The notes below the pieces were generated by a model. The model did not search any database, was not told the DNA's origin, and was given only the letters and a program-made list of their open reading frames with translations. Below are positions 18,300 to 26,537 of a DNA stretch of 64,000 nucleotides, piece by piece. Made by a program: the position numbers and the translations under genes. Position 1 is the stretch's first letter, and every line of letters starts with the position of its first letter. This DNA is from Pseudomonas sp. 10-1B (GTDB lineage: Bacteria > Pseudomonadota > Gammaproteobacteria > Pseudomonadales > Pseudomonadaceae), in contig NZ_JYKS01000007.1 in the NCBI RefSeq assembly GCF_000935045.1, positions 186,001 through 250,000 on the forward strand. The letters run 5' to 3'.

Positions 18300-20873
18300 T
18301 CACACCATTTCAATGAATTTTTTGAGCAAATCGGTAAGCTCCGCCTTGATTCCTTCAACTCGCTCAGGCAGAAGACCTGGCCTTAGCGCCTCAACGTTGC
18401 TTCGCACAGCCTCAAAAAGGTCCGCAGCGTCTAGTGCTTGCTTTGCTCTGGTGTTGCGCCCTCCATATGTCTCACTGTACTTCCTGTGAACATGTGTTGG
18501 TATAACAACAGCAGGGGCTCGCCTCATGTACGCTCTGATTTGATAGGGTGACAAATTTGGAAAGTTTACTTTAAGCCAAAGCTTTATCGCCCCTTGAGCA
18601 GGTATATGATCGACATCCATATCGTCTCTTATACTTCTGCGGTCCAAATTACCATAAATTCCAGTTTCGTTCTCTTCTGCTGGCTCGTTATTAACCAGGC
18701 CTGGGGCTGGTAGATCGTCCTCGCCACCAAACCCAGGAATTATGGCCCCAGTCTCACCCGGATTCTCACCCGGAAGTATTTCAAGACTTGGCCCCACAGG
18801 ATCGGTGGGTGCCCCTGGCAGAATACCCGGGAGTGGCGGCACTTCCGGCAAGTGCGTCGGACCGAGGAGTTCCGTGCCAGGTGCCGCCAACGGTGTCCAG
18901 GTGCGCGGCGGTTCGCCTTGAACGATGGCAGGGTCAAGGTAAAGCGCCACACTGGATGCGAACCAGGGCTTGAACGGTTGGACAACCGTCAATACACCTT
19001 GAGTGTTGCTGGGCTTGTGGATTCTCAGCTGATCCAGATCGTAGAGCCCGGAGCCAACCCCAGCAGTTGCCACATGGCGCAGTTCGAACTCGCGCCGCGC
19101 CCCATTCCAGCTCGCTTTCGGTGCCACAGGCGGAAAACCGCTGAGGATGCGCCTCTGATTCAGTTCGTCGAACTGATCGAGCAACCCCAGATCCGCTGCG
19201 ATAGCCCGCCACACCGCACTTTCGAAAGCCGGCATGCCAGTGAACAAACGGCCGCGCAGTTGGGCACCGACCTGGGCAGGTACTGCCACGCCGGATGGGG
19301 TTCCGCTGGTAGACCACCAGTTGGCAGCAGCCACCTGACCTTTGCCGCTGACAATTCCGGTACCCGCAGGAGAAACCGCGAAAGAGAAATATTGAGGTGG
19401 TTGGCCAGGCACACAGACAATGCAGTCATCGAAGCGAAGGTCCACACCTGCACCGACGATGGCCGCTTCGGGAGCCAGCGCCAGCACCCTGCCGCTGGGT
19501 GGGCTACTTGCTGATACAGCCGCTTCGCCGAGCACGATGGTTTTGCCGGTGGGCGTCTCGGCCTCGACCCGGTAGGTATCGGTCAAGGGGTCAAGAACGG
19601 CATTCCTTACCCGTACTTCGGACGCGATTCCGGCTCCCGTGGAAGCCACCGTTATCGCACTGCCACCCGGCAGATGCTCGATTCGGATGCGATTACTAAG
19701 GCGGGCCGAACCACCAGCATTGGCAATGGCCTGCAGATCCTGCCCAGCCTCTACGCCCAGCAGATCAGCACGTACCCCCAAACCTTCGAGATGCCGCCTG
19801 CGCTGGGCTTCGGTCAACTCGCCATTAGCCAGCGTCGGCGAGTACAGCATGGCCGTTGCCGAAAGGCTGACAGCCTGCCCCGCACGAATCGCCGCGACCC
19901 TCAGCACCTCCTTCGCCGCATTGGCGATTGCCTGCTCCAAGGCCGCAGCCACATCCGCCGCAACCTGCGCGCCAGCCTGGCTGAGCAACACACCACCGGC
20001 CTGTGCAGCGGCAACAGGTGCCGTAAGCGTGGAGGCCGCCTTTAACCGGTGCAGGCGCCGGTCTTCATCCGCCTGTTGCTTGTAACGAATCCGCGCTTCG
20101 CGCTGTTCAGCGTATTGGCGCTGTTGTTCCCAGCGTGCCTCTCGAGCCCTCCACAACTGCTCCTGTGTGGCATGTTCCACCCGTAACGCGGCCGAGCGCT
20201 CTGACAATTGCCTGATGGCCTCTTGCAGCAACCGGGCTTCGTGGGATGCCAGATAGGCTGCTTCCCAGTCGCGATGCAGTTGCTGCATCTGCGCTGCGGT
20301 CGCCAGGCCTGAAAGCCGCGCGGCATAGGCGTCCGCGCTTGCACCTGGGCCAGCGAAAGCAGCCGCTCGGGCCTGATACTCGGCCAGCGCGCCTTTTTTT
20401 GCGGCAATAAGCCCTTCTGTCTCGTTCCGCGCCTTGGTGATCTGGTAGAGCTGCCAGCGTTCGCTGCCGTCATATACAGGACGCTTGCGCGCCGCAGTGA
20501 TTTCATCCTGAAGCGCTTTTGCCAAGCCTTTGGACTGCTGAGCGAAGTGAGCATCAAGCTGCGCACGTCGGCCCTCTCGCGCCTGGCCGTAAGTAGCAAC
20601 CCGCTGGCGATGCGCTATCGCCAATGCCTCGGCACGAGCCGCCGCAGCAGCAGCCTGGCGTGCCTGGTCCTCGGCCTTCGCCCGGGCGAGCGCAGCAGCG
20701 CGAGCTCTCGCCCGCTTTTTCCGACGACGTCGGCTGGAGCCTCCAAAGCCTCCGCCGAATCCACCGCCGCCACCAATACTGAAGAAACCTCCGCCACCAC
20801 CGCTTGAACCAGAAGAGCCCGGGGTGATGACAACCTCACCTGTCGAATTGTCGTTGAATGTATTTTGAGCCAT
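18300..20873 (-). CDS. S-type pyocin with degenerate DNase domain and a second C-terminal toxin domain
   Basis: An 857-residue bacteriocin. Residues 20-65 are Gly-rich and then Arg/Lys-rich; 65-310 form an Ala-rich coiled coil; about 375-505 are a Pyocin_S translocation domain (FDDCIVCVPGQPPQY). Residues about 510-630 align with the colicin E9 HNH DNase (VPAQVGAQLRGRLF, FESAVWRAIAAD, GARREFELRH, LYDLDQLR), but the HNH residues are lost: R599 replaces the first His of HH, and T624 and L628 replace the HIDIH histidines. A Pro-rich linker (about 690-735) leads to a new C-terminal domain (about 740-857) with DVDHIP (H756) and PTHVHRKYSETYGGRN (H794, H796), suggesting a His-Me-finger nuclease. AAGGAG stands 9 bp before the ATG. 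Confidence 0.85.
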   Translation of the reverse strand: MAQNTFNDNSTGEVVITPGSSGSSGGGGGFFSIGGGGGFGGGFGGSSRRRRKKRARARAAALARAKAEDQARQAAAAAARAEALAIAHRQRVATYGQAREGRRAQLDAHFAQQSKGLAKALQDEITAARKRPVYDGSERWQLYQITKARNETEGLIAAKKGALAEYQARAAAFAGPGASADAYAARLSGLATAAQMQQLHRDWEAAYLASHEARLLQEAIRQLSERSAALRVEHATQEQLWRAREARWEQQRQYAEQREARIRYKQQADEDRRLHRLKAASTLTAPVAAAQAGGVLLSQAGAQVAADVAAALEQAIANAAKEVLRVAAIRAGQAVSLSATAMLYSPTLANGELTEAQRRRHLEGLGVRADLLGVEAGQDLQAIANAGGSARLSNRIRIEHLPGGSAITVASTGAGIASEVRVRNAVLDPLTDTYRVEAETPTGKTIVLGEAAVSASSPPSGRVLALAPEAAIVGAGVDLRFDDCIVCVPGQPPQYFSFAVSPAGTGIVSGKGQVAAANWWSTSGTPSGVAVPAQVGAQLRGRLFTGMPAFESAVWRAIAADLGLLDQFDELNQRRILSGFPPVAPKASWNGARREFELRHVATAGVGSGLYDLDQLRIHKPSNTQGVLTVVQPFKPWFASSVALYLDPAIVQGEPPRTWTPLAAPGTELLGPTHLPEVPPLPGILPGAPTDPVGPSLEILPGENPGETGAIIPGFGGEDDLPAPGLVNNEPAEENETGIYGNLDRRSIRDDMDVDHIPAQGAIKLWLKVNFPNLSPYQIRAYMRRAPAVVIPTHVHRKYSETYGGRNTRAKQALDAADLFEAVRSNVEALRPGLLPERVEGIKAELTDLLKKFIEMV

Positions 20874-21134
20874 ACAGAGTCTCCTTATCTGCATGGCCGA
20901 TAGTTGTGAAAAAGCCGAGTGAGGCTGCGTTACATATTTATCGAGATTTACCTAACACACTTCCCCTCTATATATTCACTCAAATTAAAACAAGAACACT
21001 CCTACATGCAAAGCCAACGCTTCCTACAACCACCAAATGAATACACATTGAAACAAATCCGCACTGGCAACCACGCTCAACAAGTGCAAGGATTTGGCAA
21101 GCCTTCCCCGTGCACTTGATAAAGGAGTAAAAGA
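20874..21134. other. AT-rich divergent promoter region of the pyocin island
   Basis: A 261-bp gap between the pyocin gene and the forward orphan genes. It is AT-rich (for example atatattcactcaaattaaa) and must hold promoters for both directions. I looked for a LexA box (CTGT-N8-ACAG) or a clear PrtN P-box and saw neither. No open frame with a ribosome site lies in it. Confidence 0.6.
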
Positions 21135-21488
21135 ATGTTCGATAGAATAAGCAACAGAGAAAACTTCACGTCACCCACAATCTGGCCTGAGATACTCATA
21201 AAGATACTGAAGCGGAACTACCCCATCATCAGCTTTGCGAAGACAAAGGCGATATTATTACAGACACCCTCGATTGTAGTGCCGGTAGCCATACTGCAAA
21301 AATTCGATTTTGCATATACATTAATCCGCAGCCGAACGCATCAATCAATTATTGAAGCGGGAGACATATTGGCAGAAGTGGACCTGTTCTTCATCGCATT
21401 GGAGATGGCCTGGGACGAGAAAACGAACCAGCTAGAACGCTCCAAGCTGGAAATCATAACGCTCTATAAAAATGGTGGATGGATATGA
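21135..21488 (+). CDS. Unknown 117-residue protein in the pyocin island
   Basis: I do not recognise this protein. It is 117 residues, Ile/Leu-rich and AT-rich in codon use, with no signal peptide. Segments such as EILIKILKRNYPIISFAKTK and AEVDLFFIALEMAWDEKTNQ suggest an alpha-helical cytosolic fold. A strong ribosome site (AAAGGAG, 8 bp before the ATG) shows it is a real gene. Its stop overlaps the start of the next gene (ATGA at 21485-21488), so the two are translationally coupled. Its place beside an immunity paralogue suggests it belongs to a bacteriocin immunity or remnant toxin cassette. Confidence 0.7.
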   Translation: MFDRISNRENFTSPTIWPEILIKILKRNYPIISFAKTKAILLQTPSIVVPVAILQKFDFAYTLIRSRTHQSIIEAGDILAEVDLFFIALEMAWDEKTNQLERSKLEIITLYKNGGWI

Positions 21489-21982
21489 TGAGCCAATCAA
21501 CACTTGAGGCCTGGATAGAACGACTTGGCCAGCAGCATTCCACATTAGTGGCAAATAATGATTTGTCAGCCAGCCCTCTTGCTTTTGTATTTATAGGGCA
21601 GGAATCAGAAACCGCCACACCACTTCCCGGTCTGGAGCTAGAGTTCTCTGCAGGGCCTTTGGTTCTGGAATGCGTGCATGTCAACTTGATTAGCAGGATT
21701 TGCCAAGAACAAACTTATCAAGGCATGCTGCCTGATCGTTTACAGGGACTCTCAACCCGAACAGAGGCCCGCGACAGGTTGGGCCCTCGGCGCAGCTCTC
21801 AGCCGCCTCTAAGGATGCCCTTGCCTTTGGGCGATACCGGAGGCTGGGACGTGTTTGCATGGAAAAATACAAACAACGCCCCCATTAGCATCATGTGCCA
21901 ATACAACACCAAGCTACAGGTTTGCGATTTGGCCTTCTTCAGGGATGGACCTGGAACTCAACGTTTCTTCGCCAGCAGATAG
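21485..21982 (+). CDS. Orphan immunity-like protein, paralogue of the pyocin immunity protein
   Basis: A 165-residue protein related to the product of 17824-18297. They share a similar length, an N-terminal xxWxxxLGxxHxxL pattern (LEAWIERLGQQHSTLV against VELWLKSLGETHAALL) and a C-terminal TGGWDV(F/Y)...QYN...L motif. The central GPRRSSQPPLRMPLPLGDTG matches GNPSTSRGPVAMPQPIGKTG in position. No toxin gene is adjacent on its strand, so it may guard against a rival's pyocin. The ATG at 21485 overlaps the upstream stop; 21488 is also possible. Its last 25 bp overlap the convergent MFS gene. Confidence 0.75.
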   Translation: MMSQSTLEAWIERLGQQHSTLVANNDLSASPLAFVFIGQESETATPLPGLELEFSAGPLVLECVHVNLISRICQEQTYQGMLPDRLQGLSTRTEARDRLGPRRSSQPPLRMPLPLGDTGGWDVFAWKNTNNAPISIMCQYNTKLQVCDLAFFRDGPGTQRFFASR

Positions 21983-23247
21983 AGCCCCACCAGCAAGCCG
22001 AGGACGCACAAACCAGCCACATAGTAGGCCGGCGCCATCGGGCTGACCTTGAGCAGCGCCGTCACCACCATCGGCGTCAGCCCGCCAAAGATGGCGTAGG
22101 CCAAGTTGTACGAGAACGACAACCCACTGAAGCGCACCACCGCCGGGAACGCCTTGACCATCACATAAGGCACCGCGCCGATCACGCCAACGCACAGACC
22201 AGTCACGGCATACAGCGGGAACAGCAGGTCAGGGCGCGTCGGCAAGCTGTGGTAGAAGGTCCAGGAGGTTACCAGCAGCAGCAGGCTGCCGATCACGAAC
22301 ACCCGGCCCGCGCCAAAGCGGTCCGCCAGGCTGCCAGCGCTGATGCAGCCGAAGCTGAGCAGCACGATGGCCAGGCTATTGGCCTTGAGCGAATCGGTAG
22401 GGCTGATGTGGTAGATGCTCTGCAGCAGCGCCGGGGTCATCAGGATGAGCACCACGATGGCGGCCGACAACATCCAGGTCAGCAGCATCGACAGGATGAT
22501 CGGGCCACGGTGGTCACGCAGCACCGCACGCAGCGGCAGCTCTTCGGCCAGCGCCTTGCGTTGCTGCATCTCGGCGAACACCGGGGTTTCATGCAACCAG
22601 CGGCGCAGGTACACCGCGAACAGGCCGAACACACCACCGAGCAGGAACGGAATACGCCAGGCGTAATCGGCCACTTCTTCAGTGCTGTAGACGCTGTTGA
22701 TCAGGGTCGCCACCAGCGAACCGAGCAGAATGCCCGCGGTCAGGCCAGCCGTCAGGGTGCCGCAGGCGTAGCCGGTGTTGCGCGCCGGCACGTGCTCGGA
22801 GACGAACACCCAGGCACCCGGCACTTCACCGCCGATCGCCGCGCCCTGGATCACGCGCATCAGCAGCAGCAGGATCGGCGCCCACATGCCGATCTGTGCA
22901 TAAGTCGGCAGCAAGCCCATGATCAGCGTCGGCAGCGCCATCATGAAGATGCTCAGGGTAAACATCTTCTTGCGTCCGAGCAGGTCACCGAAGTGGGCCA
23001 TGATGATGCCGCCCAGCGGCCGCGCCAGGTAGCCGGCGGCGAAGATGCCGAAGGTTTGCATCAGGCGCAGCCACTCGGGCATGTCGGCCGGGAAGAACAG
23101 CTTGCCGACCACCGTGGCGAAGAACACGAAGATGATGAAGTCGTAGAACTCCAGCGCGCCACCCAGGGCGGACAGTGAAAGGGTCTTGTAATCACTGCGG
23201 GTCAGCGGCCGCGAGGGCTGCTCGATACTGCTCGGCACGGAAGTCAT
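21958..23247 (-). CDS. MFS transporter, metabolite:H+ symporter type
   Basis: A 429-residue inner-membrane carrier with 12 predicted helices. The opening SLSALGGALEFYDFIIFVFF and the loop motif GDLLGRKKMF place it in the metabolite:proton symporter family (relatives of ProP, citrate and shikimate carriers). The repeated signature after helix 8 (SLADRFGAGRVFVIG) is also present. The substrate cannot be told. I chose the ATG at 23247 because AAGAGAA lies just upstream; a longer form starts 25 bp earlier. The 3' end overlaps the orphan immunity gene, marking the island boundary. Confidence 0.88.
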   Translation of the reverse strand: MTSVPSSIEQPSRPLTRSDYKTLSLSALGGALEFYDFIIFVFFATVVGKLFFPADMPEWLRLMQTFGIFAAGYLARPLGGIIMAHFGDLLGRKKMFTLSIFMMALPTLIMGLLPTYAQIGMWAPILLLLMRVIQGAAIGGEVPGAWVFVSEHVPARNTGYACGTLTAGLTAGILLGSLVATLINSVYSTEEVADYAWRIPFLLGGVFGLFAVYLRRWLHETPVFAEMQQRKALAEELPLRAVLRDHRGPIILSMLLTWMLSAAIVVLILMTPALLQSIYHISPTDSLKANSLAIVLLSFGCISAGSLADRFGAGRVFVIGSLLLLVTSWTFYHSLPTRPDLLFPLYAVTGLCVGVIGAVPYVMVKAFPAVVRFSGLSFSYNLAYAIFGGLTPMVVTALLKVSPMAPAYYVAGLCVLGLLVGLYLLAKKR

Positions 23248-23607
23248 CGCTGTTGTTCTCTTGTAGGGCATGCGGGCCGCCTGGCGTGCGGCTTCTGGAT
23301 TGGAAGACAGGCGAAGATAGCAAATAGCCGAGCCGCGCCGAAAGCGATACAAAATCCATACAGATATTCATGAATGCGCGGTCGTCGCTGGCCGTTATGC
23401 TCTATATACTGGCGATTCGTAGGAAAAGGTTGCTGCTAACGTGGGATGTTGTGCGAAAACGCCGGTCACTATAGTCAGGCGGTTTCGCAGAGTTTCCCTA
23501 CGGCCGCCCAGTGAAACGAAATCGGCGTAGTATGTTTCAAGCTGAATCGTTTACCCGGCCTTTGCGCCACACCAACGAAAAGCGTCACGGGTCAGAGGCC
23601 CCATCGC
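23248..23607. other. 360-bp divergent promoter region with a palindromic element
   Basis: This gap between the divergent MFS and thioesterase genes holds no supported gene. At 23454-23489 a near-perfect 11-bp inverted repeat (gcgaaaacgcc / ggcggtttcgc, one mismatch) encloses an ACTATAGT palindrome. It has no T-run, so an operator or a structured leader is more likely than a terminator. An AT-rich stretch (atgctctatatactgg, about 23397-23412) could be a -10 region. Confidence 0.45.
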
Positions 23608-24006
23608 ATGATTGAGCTCGAACAAGAAGATCCAATCCCGCAAGGCGACCTGGCCTTGCAGATCACTGCACTCCCGCGCGAGACCAATGGGTTTGGCGAC
23701 ATCTTCGGCGGCTGGCTGGTCGCCCAGATGGACCTGGCCGGCACTGCCATGGCCAGCCGTGTCGCCGGTGGCCGAGTAGCCACCGTGGCCATCGACCGCA
23801 TGGCATTTCTGGTGCCGGTCGCCGTGGGCGCGCAGTTGTCGTTCTATACCCAGACCCTGGAAATCGGCCGCAGCTCGATCCAGATGATGGTCGAAGTGTG
23901 GAGTGACGACCCGCTGTCCAGCGAGTGGCGCAAGGTGACCGAAGCGGTATTCGTCTTCGTCGCCATCGACGGCAGTGGCCGCACCCGCTCCGTACCTCGT
24001 CGCTGA
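23608..24006 (+). CDS. Acyl-CoA thioesterase, hotdog fold (YciA-like)
   Basis: Hydrolyses acyl-CoA to free acid and CoA in the cytosol. The 132-residue single hotdog domain has the family pattern NGFGDIFGGWLVAQMDLAGTA, with the catalytic Asp/Asn region at the start of the central helix, and a C-terminal TEAVFVFVAID strand. This is the short YciA-type class. The substrate range is unknown. A second, longer thioesterase lies at 52118. Confidence 0.9.
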   Translation: MIELEQEDPIPQGDLALQITALPRETNGFGDIFGGWLVAQMDLAGTAMASRVAGGRVATVAIDRMAFLVPVAVGAQLSFYTQTLEIGRSSIQMMVEVWSDDPLSSEWRKVTEAVFVFVAIDGSGRTRSVPRR

Positions 24007-24076
24007 GCCACGCCGGCGGTAAACTCATTGTATCTGCCCGGGTCCAAGCCCACTGGCAAACAATGAGACGAACGCA

Positions 24077-24973
24077 ATGGCTACTTTCCAGGTCGTGACC
24101 GAGCAACATGGCGAACTGAACTGCTGGCGTATCAGCAGCGACCACGCCGAACTCCTGATCGCCCAGCAGGGCGCGCAAATCCTCAGCTACCAGCGGGTGG
24201 GCGAGCCCCCACTGCTGTGGCTGAGCGACCAGGCCATCTTCCGCCAGGGCAAGTCGGTACGCGCCGGGGCGCCGGTGTGCTGGCCGTGGTTCGGCAACCT
24301 GCAGCGCAACCCCCAGGCCGTGCAGGCCATGTACCGCGGCGAGCAGGCGCCTGCCCACGGCCTGGCGCGCGGGCGAGACTGGCAGTTGCTGGGTATCGAG
24401 GAAGTGGGCGAATCCTTGAGGATCGAGTTCGAACTGCCTGAAGCGCAGGGCGACCTGCCAGGCTGGCCGCATGATGTGGAGCTGAAACTGGCGATAACGC
24501 TGGGTGAAGAGCTGACACTGAACCTGACCAGCCGCAACATGGGCAATACCCCGGTGACCATCAGCCAGGCCCTGCACAGCTACTTCGCGGTCAGCGATGT
24601 GCGCCAGGCGCGGGTCGAAGGGGTCGAGGGGCTGGGGTACATCGAGACGCTGGCTGACTGGGAACTGCGCCAGCAGCAGGGCGCTCTTGAGTTTGCCGGG
24701 GAGACTGACCGCATCTATCTGGCTACCCCGCCGCAATTGAGCATTGTCGATCCACATTGGAACCGGCGGATTACCTTGACCAGCAGCGGGTCGCGTTCGG
24801 CGGTGATCTGGAACCCCTGGACCGAACGGGCCAAGGAGTTGCCGGACATGGCCGATGATGGCTGGCAGCGGATGCTGTGCATCGAGACGGCGAATGTGTG
24901 GGATGACCTGGTGGAGTTGAAGCCTGGGGGCAGCAGTTCGCTGGGGGTCAGGATTGGTTGTGAAGTGATCTAA
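24077..24973 (+). CDS. D-hexose-6-phosphate mutarotase (YeaD-like aldose epimerase)
   Basis: Interconverts the anomers of glucose 6-phosphate and related sugars. The 298-residue beta-sandwich protein has the galactose-mutarotase signatures GAPVCWPWFGN, PAHGLARGRDW (catalytic His), SQALHSYFAVSD (second His) and a conserved C-terminal ETANVWDDLVELKPGGS. Its last few codons are part of the 517-bp unit duplicated downstream, and only this copy is full length. Confidence 0.93.
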   Translation: MATFQVVTEQHGELNCWRISSDHAELLIAQQGAQILSYQRVGEPPLLWLSDQAIFRQGKSVRAGAPVCWPWFGNLQRNPQAVQAMYRGEQAPAHGLARGRDWQLLGIEEVGESLRIEFELPEAQGDLPGWPHDVELKLAITLGEELTLNLTSRNMGNTPVTISQALHSYFAVSDVRQARVEGVEGLGYIETLADWELRQQQGALEFAGETDRIYLATPPQLSIVDPHWNRRITLTSSGSRSAVIWNPWTERAKELPDMADDGWQRMLCIETANVWDDLVELKPGGSSSLGVRIGCEVI

Positions 24974-25985
24974 AAGGTGTGTTGCCTGTACTGGCCTCAT
25001 CGCCGGCAAGCCAGCTCCCACAGGTATTGCACATGGCTCAAGACCTGTGGCGGACCTGTGGGAGCTGGCTTGCCAGCGATGAGGCCAGTGCAGGCGATCA
25101 GAGGTCGGCGTCTTCCACCACCCTCACCTTCCCTGCATCTAAGGCATAAGCCGCATCGGCCAAATCATTGCTGACCTTCTCCACCTTCAGCTTGCCGCTG
25201 ACCCACAGCGGCGTGTAGATGTCATCGATCTTCAACCCTTTCGGGTAGCGCACCAGCACCAGCTGGTTCGGCGGCGGTGGCGGCACGTGGATGCACGCGC
25301 CTGGGTACGGCACCAGGAAGAACAGCGTGCTGTTGCCTTTGGCGTCGCTCTCCAGCGGCACCGGGTAACCGCCCAGGCGGATATCCTTGCCGTTCATGGC
25401 CGCCACGGTCTTGGTCGAGTACATCACCGCCGGCAAGCCCTTGCTCTGCTTCAGGCCACCCTTGGCAGGATTGGTTGTGAAGTGATCTAAAAGGTGTGTT
25501 GCCTGTACTGGCCCCATCGCCGGCAAGCCAGCTCCCACAGGTACTGCACATGGCTCAAGACCTGTGGCGGACCTGTGGGAGCTGGCTTGCCGGCGATGAG
25601 GCCAGTACAGGCGATCAGAGATCGGCATCCTCCACCACCCTCACCTTCCCTGCATCCAAGGCATAGGCCGCATCGGCCAAATCATTGCTGACCTTCTCCA
25701 CCTTCAGCTTGCCGCTGACCCACAGCGGCGTGTAGATGTCATCGATCTTCAACCCTTTCGGGTAGCGCACCAGCACCAGCTGGTTCGGCGGCGGTGGCGG
25801 CACATGGATACAAGCGCCTGGGTACGGCACCAGGAAGAACAGCGTGCTGTTGCCCTTGGCGTCGCTCTCCAGCGGCACCGGGTAACCGCCCAGGCGGATG
25901 TCCTTGCCGTTCATGGCCGTCACGGTCTTGGTCGAGTACATCACTGCCGGCAAGCCCTTGCTCTGCTTCAGGCCACCCTTGGCAG
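24949..25985. repeat. 517-bp tandem duplication
   Basis: Unit 1 (24949-25465) and unit 2 (25466-25982) are direct copies with an exact 517-bp offset. The unit holds the last codons of the mutarotase gene, a REP pair (24991-25094 and 25508-25611) and the 3' two thirds of the DUF3299 gene. The trinucleotide cag stands at the start of each unit and at 25983-25985, a microhomology junction. I count 16 differences between copies, 12 of them in coding sequence. Confidence 0.93.
25098..25468 (-). pseudogene. Truncated duplicate of the DUF3299 gene
   Basis: This copy encodes the last 122 residues of the DUF3299 protein (KGGLKQSKGLPAVMYSTKTV to VVEDADL) but lacks the signal peptide and the first third. 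It breaks at the duplication junction. It differs from the intact copy by a single residue (Ala for Thr before AMNGKDIRLG), although 12 bases differ. A frame can be extended upstream through the REP pair, but this gives a nonsense N-terminus without an export signal, so I call it a pseudogene. Confidence 0.88.
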
Positions 25986-26148
25986 TAAAGGTGCCCATGG
26001 CTTCTGGCGAGTTGTGGTCGATTTCAGGCATCTGCTCGAGCGCCTGTTGGTCCGACTTGGGCATCAGCTCCAGCCAGTCGGTTTCGGGCAGCTCGGCATG
26101 GGCCAGGGCGCTGGCCAAGATGAGTGGGGCAAGGAAAAAGGCACGCAT
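25615..26148 (-). CDS. Exported DUF3299 protein
   Basis: A 177-residue exported protein of unknown function. It has a signal peptide (MRAFFLAPLILASALAHAEL), then KDIRLGGYPVPLESDAKGNS, FFLVPYPGACIHVPPPPPNQ and IDDIYTPLWVSGKLKVEK, which are the hallmarks of DUF3299. The conserved PYPGACIHVPPPP with a lone Cys and His suggests a metal or cofactor site, but no function is established. I chose the ATG at 26148, because upstream frame has no signal sequence. The 3' part is duplicated just downstream. Confidence 0.9.
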   Translation of the reverse strand: MRAFFLAPLILASALAHAELPETDWLELMPKSDQQALEQMPEIDHNSPEAMGTFTAKGGLKQSKGLPAVMYSTKTVTAMNGKDIRLGGYPVPLESDAKGNSTLFFLVPYPGACIHVPPPPPNQLVLVRYPKGLKIDDIYTPLWVSGKLKVEKVSNDLADAAYALDAGKVRVVEDADL

Positions 26149-26196
26149 GGAAATGCTCGACAACTCGAATGAATTGTCGGGCATTCTACCCAGTAT

Positions 26197-26442
26197 TCAG
26201 CGTTTCTTGATGAATCCGTAGATCACCAGAACGATGACGGCACCTACCAGCGCGCCGAAGAAGCCTGCCGCCTGCCCGGCCTGGTAAATGCCCAGTGCCT
26301 GGCCGCCATAGGTGGCCAGCAAGGAGCCGGCGATACCCAGCAGGATGGTCATGATCCAGCCCATGCTGTCGTCGCCCGGCTTGATGAAGCGGGCCAGCAG
26401 GCCGACGATTAGGCCGATGAAGATGGTTCCAATGATACCCAT
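26197..26442 (-). CDS. GlsB/YeaQ/YmgE family small membrane protein
   Basis: An 81-residue membrane protein with three hydrophobic segments (MGIIGTIFIGLIVGLLARFI, GWIMTILLGIAGSLLATYGG, GFFGALVGAVIVLVIYGFI). This is the transglycosylase-associated / GlsB family, often induced by stress. The ATG at 26442 is preceded by AGAGGGA. It lies downstream of purK but behind a strong hairpin, so it probably has its own promoter. Confidence 0.9.
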   Translation of the reverse strand: MGIIGTIFIGLIVGLLARFIKPGDDSMGWIMTILLGIAGSLLATYGGQALGIYQAGQAAGFFGALVGAVIVLVIYGFIKKR

Positions 26443-26460
26443 GGCAATCCCTCTGCAGTG

Positions 26461-26508
26461 AAATGGAACAAGCCAAAGCCTAGACAGCGCTTTGGCTTGT
26501 TGCCATTT
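26461..26508 (-). terminator. Long hairpin between purK and the GlsB-family gene
   Basis: A 13-bp perfect stem (aacaagccaaagc / gctttggcttgtt) extends by six more pairs (aaatgg / ccattt) with one bulged base. It lies 30 bp past the purK stop. No long T-run follows, so it may be a terminator or a 3' stability hairpin. Confidence 0.65.
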
Positions 26509-26537
26509 CAGAGGGCAAGCCGCTGACAGAAGTTCGA

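Noticed and set aside
20874..21134. SOS box or PrtN P-box for the pyocin gene
   Set aside because: I scanned the divergent region on both strands and found no CTGT-N8-ACAG and no convincing ATTGNN repeats.
25098..25628. A 176-codon open frame through the truncated DUF3299 copy
   Set aside because: Its N-terminal third is translated REP sequence without export signal; it exists only because of the duplication junction.
24977..25691. Two near-identical 65-codon forward frames
   Set aside because: They arise from the duplicated REP pairs and share the shadow peptide seen at other REP sites; not genes.
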